NCBI GenBank assembly: GCA_019237515.1
Contig: JAFAGX010000033.1
Coordinates: 1-16,567 of the forward strand
Direction of reading: 5' to 3'
DNA from: Acidobacteriaceae bacterium
GTDB lineage: Bacteria; Acidobacteriota; Terriglobia; Terriglobales; SbA1
Length of the DNA stretch: 16,567 nucleotides
The position numbers and the translations under genes were made by a program. Numbering within the stretch: the first letter of the stretch is position 1; each line of letters opens with the position of its first letter. Under the pieces are notes generated by a model. That model saw nothing but the letters and a program-made list of their open reading frames with translations, did not search any database and was not told the DNA's origin. Positions 7,263 through 15,033 of this stretch are shown here, piece by piece.

Positions 7263-7961
7263 TCAGAAGCCAACTATCTTGAGCAGCGTACGTACTAGCG
7301 GATTTGGCGGGCGGGTTCCATCGCTCAGCACGCCTTTTCCTTTCAGTTCAAGTTCAAGATTTGCAATGTAGTTGGAAGCCACGCTGCCATCCGGTGCAAT
7401 GTCGCCCTGGCGGACAAGGCCACGCAGCACGATCGTCTGCTTCTCGTTATTCATCGTAAGCTGACGTTCGGCCTCGACCACCAACGCTTTGCTAGGTAGC
7501 ACTGCAACAACTCTTCCTGCCAATGTCGTATTGAGGCTGGAAGTGGTCGAGCCCTGTGATTTGCCGCTCAGCGATTGCGATGATTGAGGTGAGAAGATCT
7601 GTTGTACTCCACTGGTCTTCAGATGTCCTGCGAGTGCCGTGATGCCAGAACTCGCATTGAACGTCCTGGCGGTCGATACCGTATTGGCATTATTCGCGGT
7701 TGTTCCTTGTGCCACCACAATGGTGATTAAATCTCCCACGTGCATAGCTTTGTAATCCGTGTTCATATCGGCAAAGCGCCCATTGTCCGTCCACAAACTC
7801 CCCAACGTGAAATGGCTCAGGTCAGGGCTTTGCTGTTGCATGCGTTGAACGTATTGCGCCAACGATTCCTGCTGAATCTTTTGCTGATCTGAAGTTCTGG
7901 TTGCGACCGCAACTGACACAAGCAAGAGAATCGCAAAGACGCTATCAAGAAGATGTCGCAT
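7263..7961 (-). CDS. flgH: Flagellar L-ring protein, without a lipobox
   Basis: FlgH forms the outer-membrane L-ring around the rod. The 232 residues include SLWTDNGRFADMNTDYKAMHVGDLITIVV, recognisable in pieces such as GSLWTDNGRFADM and VGDLITIVV. The C-terminal half carries LNTTLAGRVVAVLPSKALVVEAE and ends with the beta-rich NPLVRTLLKIVGF. Unlike the enterobacterial lipoprotein, there is a plain hydrophobic signal (about residues 4-20, VSVAVATRT) with no cysteine there or anywhere in the protein. An upstream start cannot supply one, because TGA occurs four codons before ATG 7961. It should therefore be cleaved by signal peptidase I and anchored by assembly rather than acylation. The gap to flgA upstream is 18 bases and to flgI downstream 11 bases. 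Confidence 0.95.
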   Translation of the reverse strand: MRHLLDSVFAILLLVSVAVATRTSDQQKIQQESLAQYVQRMQQQSPDLSHFTLGSLWTDNGRFADMNTDYKAMHVGDLITIVVAQGTTANNANTVSTARTFNASSGITALAGHLKTSGVQQIFSPQSSQSLSGKSQGSTTSSLNTTLAGRVVAVLPSKALVVEAERQLTMNNEKQTIVLRGLVRQGDIAPDGSVASNYIANLELELKGKGVLSDGTRPPNPLVRTLLKIVGF

Positions 7962-7979
7962 GGTTTTCCTTCACTTTTC

Positions 7980-8795
7980 TTACAAATTCGCCCGCAGCAA
8001 TTGACTGCCGACAACTTCTGCTGCATAAACTCTTCGACTCTGCTTATCAAGAACGCGGATATGCTGGTTCAGCAGCCCTGATTCGAGACAAAGGACCGAC
8101 AGGGAAATCCGGGTAGCCGCGTCCTCCAGAATCAAAGTGGCCGCGGTCCCCTGCACGACTAGAGGTAGACGCGACTCAGTTGACACACTCCTTGAATTAG
8201 GAGAGGTCGCTGGGCGCCGCAATTTGACTTCCGTGGCAGGTCCAAGGATCACACGTACCAGGAACATTCCGCAGGATGTGCCCGGCACACACCTCACGCG
8301 AGGGTCGAGTTCCCTCCCAGACAACTCAGACTGCAAATGCGTGACTTGCAATTTGTAGTTCTCATCAGCCGCAGCAAGGAATTCCGGCAAAATCAGTGTC
8401 GCCGTGTCGGGCAAGCTGCGGGCTTCTGTCTTACCCAGAAATTCGGCTATCGCATTCCGCACATTTTCTTGGCTGATCGGCCATCCACGAGAGCGAACAA
8501 CTACCGCAGAAGGAATAATCAGGACGCGCAGCAGTTCGGCATGGATGTTCATCGCCGAGAGGATTTGGTCCTGCCGTAATGTTCTCAAGCTTCCCGGTTG
8601 CGGAGCGCGGCATAACTCAACCAGGGTTCCGCTCTCGCGTATGTTCGCCGGAGTATCTGGTGGCAACAGATCGGTTAACAGAACTGTTTTGTGATTGATT
8701 TCGACGGAGTCACGCAGGCGAACTTGTTCCGCAGTCAGGGACGTGGCCAAAATAACCGCATTGATCAAAACGGCCATGACGAGATGGACTTTCAT
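7980..8795 (-). CDS. flgA: Flagellar P-ring assembly chaperone
   Basis: FlgA is a periplasmic chaperone that helps FlgI subunits form the P-ring. The protein is 271 residues, longer than the roughly 220 of E. coli. It has a signal peptide (MKVHLVMAVLINAVILATS) and an N-terminal region with SAF-like features (VLLTDLLP). The C-terminal domain carries the family pattern: LPLVVQGTAATLILEDAATRIS, recognisable as a flexible beta-clip, then SGLLNQHIRVLDKQSRRVYAAEVVGSQLL. The identification relies partly on that C-terminal block and on position between flgG and flgH, the order seen in many non-enteric operons. An AGGAAGG-type SD precedes ATG 8795, and the gap to flgG is 11 bases. Confidence 0.9.
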   Translation of the reverse strand: MKVHLVMAVLINAVILATSLTAEQVRLRDSVEINHKTVLLTDLLPPDTPANIRESGTLVELCRAPQPGSLRTLRQDQILSAMNIHAELLRVLIIPSAVVVRSRGWPISQENVRNAIAEFLGKTEARSLPDTATLILPEFLAAADENYKLQVTHLQSELSGRELDPRVRCVPGTSCGMFLVRVILGPATEVKLRRPATSPNSRSVSTESRLPLVVQGTAATLILEDAATRISLSVLCLESGLLNQHIRVLDKQSRRVYAAEVVGSQLLRANL

Positions 8796-8806
8796 CGTGC
8801 GCCTTC

Positions 8807-9598
8807 CTAGTGGCTGATATTGTTCAGGCCTTGCAGCATTTGGTCTGCCGCTTGGACCACCCGAGTGTTCGCTTCATATGCCCGCTGCGCGACGATCATC
8901 TGAACAAATTCTTCAACTACGTCCACGTTCGATTGTTCGAGATAGCCCTGCTGAATGGTACCGAGGCCTTCGCTACCTCCAGGCGTACCTTGGACTGGGT
9001 CTCCCGAACCGGTGGTTTGGAGAAAAAGGTTCTTGCCAATGCTGTTTAAGCCGCCGGGATTCGGGAACAGCGCCAACTGGATGGTTCCAACCTGTTGCGC
9101 CTGAGCTTGCCCTGCCGTGGTAACACTCACCGTGCCATCCTGACCGATGGTGATCGAGGTAGCTCCGGTTGGGATCGTGAGGTTGGGCGAAAGTGGATTT
9201 CCATCGGCGGTGACAATGTTTCCGTTCGCATCAAGCTGAAAGGCGCCACTTCGCGTGTAGGCGGTTTCCCCCGACGGCAGCGTGATTTGAAAGAAGCCAT
9301 TGCCAGAAATCGTAAGGTCAAGCGGATTTCCGGTCTGGCTGAAGTCGCCCTGAAGCTGAACAATCTCGCTCGTGGCGGTGCGAGTGCCTAAACCGACCTG
9401 GAGCCCAGCGGCAAACGTCGTCTGTTGGGTGGCGGCGGTACCTGGCATGATGACATTCTGATAAAGCAAGTCTTCGAACTGGATGCGGCGCTTCCGGAAG
9501 CCAGCAGTACTCGAATTTGCAAGATTGTTGGCAACATTATCCAGATTGGTTTCCTGGGCACTCATTCCGCTCGCCGCCGTATATAAAGCTCGTAGCAT
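8807..9598 (-). CDS. flgG: Flagellar distal rod protein
   Basis: FlgG builds the distal rod that passes through the P- and L-rings. Counted from ATG 9598 it has 263 residues, the normal size. It opens with MLRALYTAASGMSAQETNLD and the rod-family motif NVANNLANSSTAGFRKRRIQFEDLLYQ, of which NVANNLAN and TAGF are diagnostic. The middle has DLTISGNGFFQI and AYTRSGAFQLDANG, and it ends with EFVQMIVAQRAYEANTRVVQAADQML. The frame is open for ten more codons to 9628, but AGGAGA seven bases before ATG 9598 and family alignment fix that start. It is 10 bases from flgF, of which it is a paralogue. Confidence 0.97.
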   Translation of the reverse strand: MLRALYTAASGMSAQETNLDNVANNLANSSTAGFRKRRIQFEDLLYQNVIMPGTAATQQTTFAAGLQVGLGTRTATSEIVQLQGDFSQTGNPLDLTISGNGFFQITLPSGETAYTRSGAFQLDANGNIVTADGNPLSPNLTIPTGATSITIGQDGTVSVTTAGQAQAQQVGTIQLALFPNPGGLNSIGKNLFLQTTGSGDPVQGTPGGSEGLGTIQQGYLEQSNVDVVEEFVQMIVAQRAYEANTRVVQAADQMLQGLNNISH

Positions 9599-9608
9599 TT
9601 GTCTTCTC

Positions 9609-10343
9609 CTAGACGTGCGGTAGATCATTTGCCGCTATATGGTCCAGATTGGATTGGAATGCTGACATCGCACGTTCCAGCATTTCTGCCTTCCGCTGAA
9701 TTGTGATCAGCTCAACCATCGCGGTCATGGCATTCACGTTCGACGATTCCAGCGTTCCCTGCCGGACATAAGAGTCTGTTGCCGGCCGCACTTGGTCTTT
9801 TGGTATGGAGTAGTACGATTCCCCGATCGAAATCGGCTCACTGCCAGTCGCGAACTGCAGCACACGCATTTTGTCAACAACGGCTCCGTCCGCGGAGAGG
9901 GTTCCATCCGGGCTGATCGAGATGACGCCGGAGGGGATGCTGATTGGACCCTGTTCTCCAAGAACCAAGTCACCTGCCCGCGTAACGAGCCGGCCCGCTG
10001 CCGAGATTTGAAAATTTCCGTCTCTCGTATAGACGACGCCCGCGTGCGTTTGAACCGCGAAGAAACCAGAACCTTCAATTGCCAAGTCGAGAGAGTTGCC
10101 GGTGCGTTGCAGATTCCCCGAGCTCAGATCGATACGGCTGCCACCCAGCACGCTGTAGTTGTTGATTGCGCGATTAAGTGGATCCTCAACAGCAGCACTT
10201 GGATCTGCCAGGAAAGATCGAAATAAGGACTGCTGTGCCCGGAATCCGCTGGTGTTGAGATTGGCAAGGTTGTTAGCCACCAAGTCCAGAGCCCGGCTCT
10301 GCGCCTCAAGGCCTGCACATGCCGCATAGTATCCGCTGTTCAA
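9609..10343 (-). CDS. flgF: Flagellar proximal rod protein
   Basis: A rod protein of the FlgF/FlgG type, 244 residues, exported by the flagellar type III apparatus (no cleavable signal). The N-terminus has LDLVANNLANLNTSGFRAQ, the middle DLAIEGSGFFAVQTHAGVVYTRDGNFQ, and the C-terminus SNVNAMTAMVELITIQRKAEMLERAM, the usual coiled-coil closing helix. It is assigned to FlgF by its shorter length and its place directly before flgG. The start is TTG 10343, because the family begins a few residues before YAACAGLEAQ. Its upstream region is purine-rich (GGAGAAAAGAAAAG), with GGAG rather far at 12 bases. It is probably the first gene of the flgFGAHIJ unit, since the 191 bases before it are non-coding. 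Confidence 0.93.
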   Translation of the reverse strand: MNSGYYAACAGLEAQSRALDLVANNLANLNTSGFRAQQSLFRSFLADPSAAVEDPLNRAINNYSVLGGSRIDLSSGNLQRTGNSLDLAIEGSGFFAVQTHAGVVYTRDGNFQISAAGRLVTRAGDLVLGEQGPISIPSGVISISPDGTLSADGAVVDKMRVLQFATGSEPISIGESYYSIPKDQVRPATDSYVRQGTLESSNVNAMTAMVELITIQRKAEMLERAMSAFQSNLDHIAANDLPHV

Positions 10344-10534
10344 AGCTTTTCTTTTCTCCGTTCAACGTCCGAGCACGTCGGCAACCAATCCAGGCACGAA
10401 CGTTAGTTGCACAACCGATGCCGCGCGAGCAACTTGCATGCGTTTGCAAATGTGTGAAGTCTAATCTGGTAAGACGTAGGAAGAGATTGCCCAAATGTAA
10501 GCTACGCGATAGGCAGGAATTTCCTCTGCTTGCT
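10344..10534 (-). promoter_or_regulatory. Leader/promoter region of the flgF operon, with inverted repeats
   Basis: This is the non-coding gap between cheX and flgF. It holds an AGTTGC/GCAACT inverted repeat (10405-10410 and 10429-10434) and next to it TTGCA-N6-TGCAA (10434-10449). Either could be an operator. I could not find a correctly spaced sigma-28 or sigma-54 promoter, so the flgF operon may have a sigma-70 promoter here or be read through from cheX. Confidence 0.35.
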
Positions 10535-11017
10535 TTAACTATGGATTTCGACGGCAACCGTAACCGGTGAACCTTCGAACAACAGAATTACTTCCAACGG
10601 TCCGGTGTCTGCCATGGAATGAAAGCTGTAGTCTGAACCCGTGATGACGGTGGGCACAGAGAGCACACAACGGTCTCCCATTCCCGTAAGCTTGTTCTTG
10701 AAATTGCCAGCAACCATGTTTGCGATTTCGCCAATCGCGTCCCATATCTGCTGGTCGGCTTCTTTGACATCGGTTCCAAGCATTCTCGACGCCATGAGCG
10801 TTGCCGATCTCGCACTACAACGCAACGTCAGCAAACCACAGAGCTGCCCGGCCAGGCCCACCATCGCCGTGAAGTCACTCGCGCCCGAAACGGGAGCATC
10901 CTGCGGCTCCAACTTGCACGCGAGCATGATTTCAAATACTTCCCGCAGCGCCAATTCCAGCATTGGACCCCAGCTTGCGGGAATTTTGCCCGTGCCGATC
11001 TCTTTTTCAGTTTTCAT
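10535..11017 (-). CDS. cheX: CheX-type chemotaxis phosphatase
   Basis: CheX-family proteins dephosphorylate CheY-P and so terminate the chemotactic signal. From ATG 11017 the protein has 160 residues, matching the single-domain family. The catalytic helix carries the E-x-x-N motif: WDAIGEIANMVAGNFKNKL, with Glu97 and Asn100. The C-terminal strand region GPLEVILLFEG followed by VTVAVEI is typical. The frame continues upstream to 11167, but those 50 residues are unlike any CheX. GGAAA sits 7 bases before ATG 11017, and that ATG overlaps by ATGA the stop of a cheY-like remnant. It lies upstream of the flagellar genes on the same strand. No active cheY partner is left in the window. Confidence 0.85.
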   Translation of the reverse strand: MKTEKEIGTGKIPASWGPMLELALREVFEIMLACKLEPQDAPVSGASDFTAMVGLAGQLCGLLTLRCSARSATLMASRMLGTDVKEADQQIWDAIGEIANMVAGNFKNKLTGMGDRCVLSVPTVITGSDYSFHSMADTGPLEVILLFEGSPVTVAVEIHS

Positions 11018-11127
11018 TTTGCGTTTTCCAGAAGGGGTACTACGTGTTCTTTTACCTGCTCGGGGGTAAACGGCTTGCGAATGTACCTCCGGCGGAAGCT
11101 CCAGATTGCTTCCGCACGTCCGCTGAT
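11014..11127 (-). pseudogene. C-terminal remnant of a CheY-like receiver domain
   Basis: In the frame that overlaps the cheX start (stop TGA 11014-11016, ATGA overlap), the minus strand encodes GRAEAIWSFRRRYIRKPFTP, followed by EQVKEHVVPLLENAK. Y-I-x-KPFTPEQ is the diagnostic end of CheY-type receivers (the conserved Lys-Pro of the beta5-alpha5 loop). The frame is closed upstream by TGA at 11128-11130. No phosphoacceptor Asp region is present in this frame. Another frame at 11187-11213 reads FLNLRSNQF, which lies about 46 codons before KPF, roughly the spacing of the post-Asp helix in CheY, so the decay may extend farther (weak). The rest of a 120-residue receiver would collide with the opposing diguanylate cyclase gene. 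The remnant suggests an ancestral cheY-cheX pair. Confidence 0.72.
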
Positions 11128-11273
11128 TCATACCATTCGAGGGGTTGGTTACGAATTGAGTGCCCACTCAGGAACCTATACATAATGAACTGGTTAGAGC
11201 GGAGGTTCAGGAACCCGGACAGCCACTCGCCACCTCTTCGCACCGTTACTGATAATTGTACTCAGGTCATTTT

Positions 11274-11280
11274 GGGGAGA
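11274..11280 (+). promoter_or_regulatory. Ribosome-binding site that fixes the diguanylate cyclase start
   Basis: GGGGAGA is followed, 6 bases after its GGGGAG core, by TTG 11286. The alternative in-frame TTG at 11256 has no such site. Upstream, TATACATAAT near 11177-11186 is a possible -10 region, but I find no convincing -35. Confidence 0.65.
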
Positions 11281-11285
11281 AAACG

Positions 11286-12602
11286 TTGGCGGAGGCTTTG
11301 AACAGAACATCCCTAAAAGCGTGCTTTTTCCCGGGCGCAGCGGTGCTGCTGGTCGCTGCGGCGCTGGAAAGCGGTGTGGTTCCGATTTCTACTCAGGCCG
11401 TTGATCTCTATTATTATGCAGCGTTCGGAGTTGGGCTCTTAATTGCCTGGCGCTTCCATTCGAGCCGAGTCATCTTTGTCCTGCTCACGTTGATTCTCGG
11501 CCATCACGCCATCGAGTTCTTCTCGCCTACGCATCGGCTCGCAAATGGGCCAGGTCGGATCGCATTTGAAGCTGTGTCGCTGCTTATCCCGATTGACTTT
11601 ATTGTTTTTTCCGTCACTCGCGAACGCGGATTCGCCGTTCCATCGCTCGTACCGCGTGCGCTTCTTCTGTTTCTCGAGGCCGTATTCGTCGCCGTGATCT
11701 GCCGTCCCGGGGAGATTACAGCCCCTCCGTTCTTGCGGGCCAACATCCTCGGATCGAGCAACTCATCTTGGAGTCGAATCCCGCAGTTCGCATTGTTTGC
11801 CTTCGTGGTGGCGTTTGCGGTACTGGTTACCAGGTTCATACTTTATCGCCGACCTGTTGAACATGGATTGATGTGGTCTCTTCCAGCGGCTTTCTTAGGG
11901 CTTCAGGCAGGGGCAATAAGCCGAAATGGCGAATTCTACTTTGCAACCGCAGGTCTTATTCTTTTGGCTTCGCTGCTGGAGAATTCCTACTTCCTCGCAT
12001 ATCACGATGAATTGACCAGCCTACCCGCGCGCCGTGCATTCAATGATGCCCTTTTGAGTTTGGAAACGCCGTTTGCGATCGCCGTGGTCGATATCGATCA
12101 CTTCAAGAATGTCAATGACACCTACGGTCACGAGACCGGCGACCAAGTACTCAGCATGGTCGCCAGCCGTCTCGCCCGGATTGATTCAGGTGGAAAAGCT
12201 TATCGGGTCGGCGGAGAGGAATTCACAATTCTTTTTCCGGGCAAAACGGTCAAAGAAATCGTGACCGAACTGGAAGCTCTGCGGATCAGCATTTCGGAAT
12301 CTTCTTTCCGGCTCCGCAACACGCCCGAGCGCCGAAAAGCTTCACGCGGGCCGGATCGAAGGCAAGTGATGAACGAACGTCATGCCAAGCGAGCGCAAAG
12401 GGTCGGGGTATCGATATCTGGGCAGCTTTCAGTAACCGTCAGCATCGGCGTAGCTGAGCCGAACTCGCCCCGGCAAAGTGCAGAGGAGGTAATTCAATCG
12501 GCGGACAAAGCGTTGTATCGCGCGAAACGCAGCGGCAGAAACCGCGTGGAACTCGCAAAACTTCCGCGGCCGATACTTGCTCGGCGGGCGGCATCGCGTT
12601 GA
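11286..12602 (+). CDS. Membrane-bound GGDEF diguanylate cyclase
   Basis: Predicted to make cyclic di-GMP from two GTP. From TTG 11286 it has 438 residues. The first 240 or so contain about seven to eight hydrophobic segments (for example around residues 14-30, 45-56, 61-73, 101-112, 128-141, 167-186, 222-232) and no known periplasmic sensor domain. The GGDEF domain follows: YHDELTSLPARRAFN at about 239-253, VDIDHFKNVNDTYGH near 268-282, and the active-site RVGGEEF (GGEEF at 309-313). The RxxD product-inhibition site expected just before it is absent. Between the signature and the conserved VTVSIGVA is a basic insertion of roughly 35 residues (about 343-377, rich in Arg and Lys). SIGVA and the closing ADKALYRAKRSGRNRV are intact, so activity is likely. 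It is convergent with the MbfA gene, with 53 bases between. Confidence 0.92.
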   Translation: MAEALNRTSLKACFFPGAAVLLVAAALESGVVPISTQAVDLYYYAAFGVGLLIAWRFHSSRVIFVLLTLILGHHAIEFFSPTHRLANGPGRIAFEAVSLLIPIDFIVFSVTRERGFAVPSLVPRALLLFLEAVFVAVICRPGEITAPPFLRANILGSSNSSWSRIPQFALFAFVVAFAVLVTRFILYRRPVEHGLMWSLPAAFLGLQAGAISRNGEFYFATAGLILLASLLENSYFLAYHDELTSLPARRAFNDALLSLETPFAIAVVDIDHFKNVNDTYGHETGDQVLSMVASRLARIDSGGKAYRVGGEEFTILFPGKTVKEIVTELEALRISISESSFRLRNTPERRKASRGPDRRQVMNERHAKRAQRVGVSISGQLSVTVSIGVAEPNSPRQSAEEVIQSADKALYRAKRSGRNRVELAKLPRPILARRAASR

Positions 12603-12655
12603 TTCGCGCCATATTCCTGCCGGACTGGACCGAGTATCTAAAAACAGCATCTGGT

Positions 12656-13612
12656 TTACGAGCTCCCGATCAGCACGCCGGTTGCGAATACCAGTGCGCC
12701 ACCCAGGGCGACTTGCATCGCCGCAGACAAGGTCGGCGTGTCCATATAACGGTGACGTATCCAGGTGATGACACCGAGTTCGACGAGAACAACAACGACA
12801 GCAACAATCAGCGCCACATGAAAACTTGGAATGAGAAACGGCAACGTATGGCCAATACCCCCCACCGCCGTCATCGCTCCGCAGATCAGCCCGCGCACCC
12901 AAGGATGGCCTCGGCCCGTGAGACTCCCATCGTCCGAGAGCGCTTCGGCAAATCCCATGCTGATCCCCGCGCCTACTGAAGCCGCAACTCCGACAAGGAA
13001 AGCATCCCAACTGTTCCGGGTGGCGAATGCAGCGGCGAACACCGGCGCGAGTGTAGAAACCGATCCGTCCATTAAACCGGCAAGGCCGGGCTGTACGATT
13101 TGGAGCACGAACAACCGTCGGCTTGCCCGTTCCTCATCTTCCATGACCTCAGGTGGAAGCTCTTCAGTACGCAACTCCTGCGCGCGATCTTCATGGTCGC
13201 GCTCTTCCTGCGCCAAATCGTCGAGCAACTGGCGAACGCTTGCGTCTTGCGCTCGTGCCGCCGCTTTCTCGTAGAATCGGCGGGTCTCTACTTCCATAGC
13301 GCTTGCGGTTTTGTGGACCGTGTCCAATCCTAGCGGCCTAACCAGCCAAACCGGCTTACGCTCGACGAAGCCTTTGACGTCCTGCCGCCGAATCAATGGA
13401 ATATGCTCTCCGAACTTTTTCCGGTACAACTCTATTAAACGGCGGCGATGCCCCGACTCCTGCACGCGCATGCCATCGAACACCGCAGCCGAGGCAGGAA
13501 AAGTTTGTTTCAGACCTTCGACAAAATCCGCATAAACTCGTTCGTCTTCTTCTTCCAGAGAGATGGCCAGCGCCAGAATTTCGCGCTCCGACAGCTCATC
13601 AAAGTTCTTCAT
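12656..13612 (-). CDS. mbfA: MbfA-like ferritin-like/VIT1 iron exporter
   Basis: A fusion of an N-terminal rubrerythrin/ferritin-like domain with a C-terminal VIT1/CCC1-type transporter. In rhizobia and Agrobacterium, MbfA exports iron and protects from peroxide. From ATG 13612 it is 318 residues. Predicted di-iron ligands are Glu20/Glu21 in LEEEDERVY, the ExxH at Glu52/His55 (QESGHRR), acidic residues near 107-109 and a second ExxH at Glu137/His140 (EERDHE). The region [22 protein letters not shown] is characteristic. The transporter part begins at [18 protein letters not shown], and has about five membrane helices up to the end. The frame extends to 13714, but those 34 residues are unlike the family and would leave only 20 bases before the divergent peptidase gene. 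No clear SD is seen at either start. An Irr- or Fur-type operator was not recognised. Confidence 0.9.
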   Translation of the reverse strand: MKNFDELSEREILALAISLEEEDERVYADFVEGLKQTFPASAAVFDGMRVQESGHRRRLIELYRKKFGEHIPLIRRQDVKGFVERKPVWLVRPLGLDTVHKTASAMEVETRRFYEKAAARAQDASVRQLLDDLAQEERDHEDRAQELRTEELPPEVMEDEERASRRLFVLQIVQPGLAGLMDGSVSTLAPVFAAAFATRNSWDAFLVGVAASVGAGISMGFAEALSDDGSLTGRGHPWVRGLICGAMTAVGGIGHTLPFLIPSFHVALIVAVVVVLVELGVITWIRHRYMDTPTLSAAMQVALGGALVFATGVLIGSS

Positions 13613-13734
13613 GTGCGTTAGTGTAGTCGGGAAGGGGCTTACGCTCAAAGAGCGCCAGGATGGAAGTCGCGAAACTGGTTCTTGTTGCTGTGAACGCTTC
13701 TTGGATGCAAACATAGATCGAAGTTGGAGGCTAA
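13613..13734. promoter_or_regulatory. Divergent intergenic region, mbfA-like gene / M24 peptidase
   Basis: These 122 bases must hold the promoters for both divergent genes. Only the peptidase ribosome-binding site (TTGGAGG just before ATG 13735) is convincing. I could not place -10/-35 pairs or an iron-regulator palindrome. Confidence 0.4.
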
Positions 13735-15018
13735 ATGATCTCTCGGCGCCGTCTTTTACAAGTTGGAACCGCAGCTGCGGGTGCTCTCACATCTACTCCC
13801 TTAGTTGCAACCAATGAACCGTGCCCCGCGCTTCCACCTTCCATTGCAACTCTTAAGTCGATGAAGGACCAGGCCACTCCAATCAGCAAAGAAGAGCGAG
13901 CAGCACGTCAGGAAAAGGCACGCGAATTAATGACCGAACAGCACATTGACGCCATCCTTCTTATGCAAGGCACATCGCTGAATTATTTCACCGGGATTCG
14001 CTGGTGGGGTGGGGAGCGGCTCTTTGCCATGGTGCTGCCTGCAAGAGGAGCAGCGTTCTACGTTTGCCCCGCGTTTGAACAGGCGCGGGCACGAGAACAG
14101 ATCGCCAAAGGTCCTAGTCAAGGCGATCCGGATGTCAGAACTTGGGAGGAAGACGATGATCCATACGAACGCGTTGCGCAGGGTCTGGCAGACCGTGGGA
14201 TCTCAGCTGGAACACTTGGCATTGAGGAAACTGTTCTCTTCGTTTTCAGCCGCGGAATTGCTCAGGCTGTGCCACAAGCCAAGATTGTCAGCGCCACACC
14301 CGTGACGGCGGGGTGTCGAATGATCAAGAGCGACCATGAAATTGCCCTGATGCGGATGGCAGCCAAGGTGACATTTAACGTGTATCAAGCTGCTTACCAG
14401 GCGATCAAAGAGGGAATGACTAAACCGCAACTGGAGGATCTCATTGCTGCCGCCTACGACCGTGTTGGGTTCCCCGGAGACGTCGACGTTCAGATCGACC
14501 AGAACACTTCAAACCCGCACGGTTCAGCGGCACAGCAGGTCATTCGCGAAGGCTCGATTATTATGATGGACGATGGTTGCCGCGTAGAAGGCTACACATC
14601 CGATATCACGCGCACATTCACCCTGGGCAAACCCTCCGACAAAATGAAAAAAGTATTCGATATTGTCCAGCAGGCTCAGAGCAAGGCCTTGAGAACGGCC
14701 CGGCCGGGCTTGCAATGCCAGATGGTGGACATTGCGGCTCGTAAGGTCATCGTAGATTCCGGATACGGACCCGATTACAAATACTTCACACATAGATTAG
14801 GACACGGCATGGGAATGGACGGCCATGAGTGGCCTTACTTAGTCGCAGGAAACAAACTCGCTATGGCGCGCAATATGACTTTCAGCGACGAGCCGGGAAT
14901 TTACATTCGTGGAGAATTCGGTATCCGTCTGGAAGACGACATGCACATCACCGAAAACGGTGCGGAACTGTTCACACCACAAAGCCCATCGCTGGAAGAC
15001 CCATTCGGCAGAGCATGA
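13735..15018 (+). CDS. Tat-exported M24 metallopeptidase (Xaa-Pro dipeptidase-like)
   Basis: A 427-residue pita-bread-fold peptidase. The N-terminus has a twin-arginine signal, SRRRLLQVG (residues 3-11) with a short Ala/Gly-rich hydrophobic stretch, so export as a folded metalloenzyme is likely. A creatinase/prolidase N-terminal domain follows (about 57-190, including [13 protein letters not shown]). The catalytic M24 domain starts near [15 protein letters not shown]. The five dinuclear-metal ligands are all present: Asp279 (MMDDG), Asp290 (YTSDITRTF), His357 ([14 protein letters not shown]), Glu386 (FSDEPGIY) and Glu400 (GIRLEDDM). It would cleave Xaa-Pro or similar N-terminal bonds in the periplasm; the exact specificity is inferred. 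GGAGG sits four bases before ATG 13735. It is convergent with the aminotransferase gene, with 15 bases between. Confidence 0.92.
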   Translation: MISRRRLLQVGTAAAGALTSTPLVATNEPCPALPPSIATLKSMKDQATPISKEERAARQEKARELMTEQHIDAILLMQGTSLNYFTGIRWWGGERLFAMVLPARGAAFYVCPAFEQARAREQIAKGPSQGDPDVRTWEEDDDPYERVAQGLADRGISAGTLGIEETVLFVFSRGIAQAVPQAKIVSATPVTAGCRMIKSDHEIALMRMAAKVTFNVYQAAYQAIKEGMTKPQLEDLIAAAYDRVGFPGDVDVQIDQNTSNPHGSAAQQVIREGSIIMMDDGCRVEGYTSDITRTFTLGKPSDKMKKVFDIVQQAQSKALRTARPGLQCQMVDIAARKVIVDSGYGPDYKYFTHRLGHGMGMDGHEWPYLVAGNKLAMARNMTFSDEPGIYIRGEFGIRLEDDMHITENGAELFTPQSPSLEDPFGRA

Positions 15019-15033
15019 GCGATAACAGACGGG

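Noticed and set aside
10375..10400. Possible sigma-54 promoter (GG ... GC spaced by 10) before flgF
   Set aside because: Only the GG and GC dinucleotides fit; the flanking TGGCAC and TTGCA bases do not.
10511..10540. Possible sigma-28 promoter (TAAAG ... GCCTATCG on the minus strand) before flgF
   Set aside because: The spacing between TAAA and GCC is about 19 bases, longer than the roughly 15 required, and the -10 half matches poorly.
11018..11167. 50-residue N-terminal extension of cheX
   Set aside because: It has no CheX similarity, a good SD precedes ATG 11017, and the same DNA encodes the CheY remnant in another frame.
13613..13714. 34-residue N-terminal extension of the MbfA-like protein
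   Set aside because: Composition is unlike the family, whose conserved start is [18 protein letters not shown], and it would consume the divergent promoter region.
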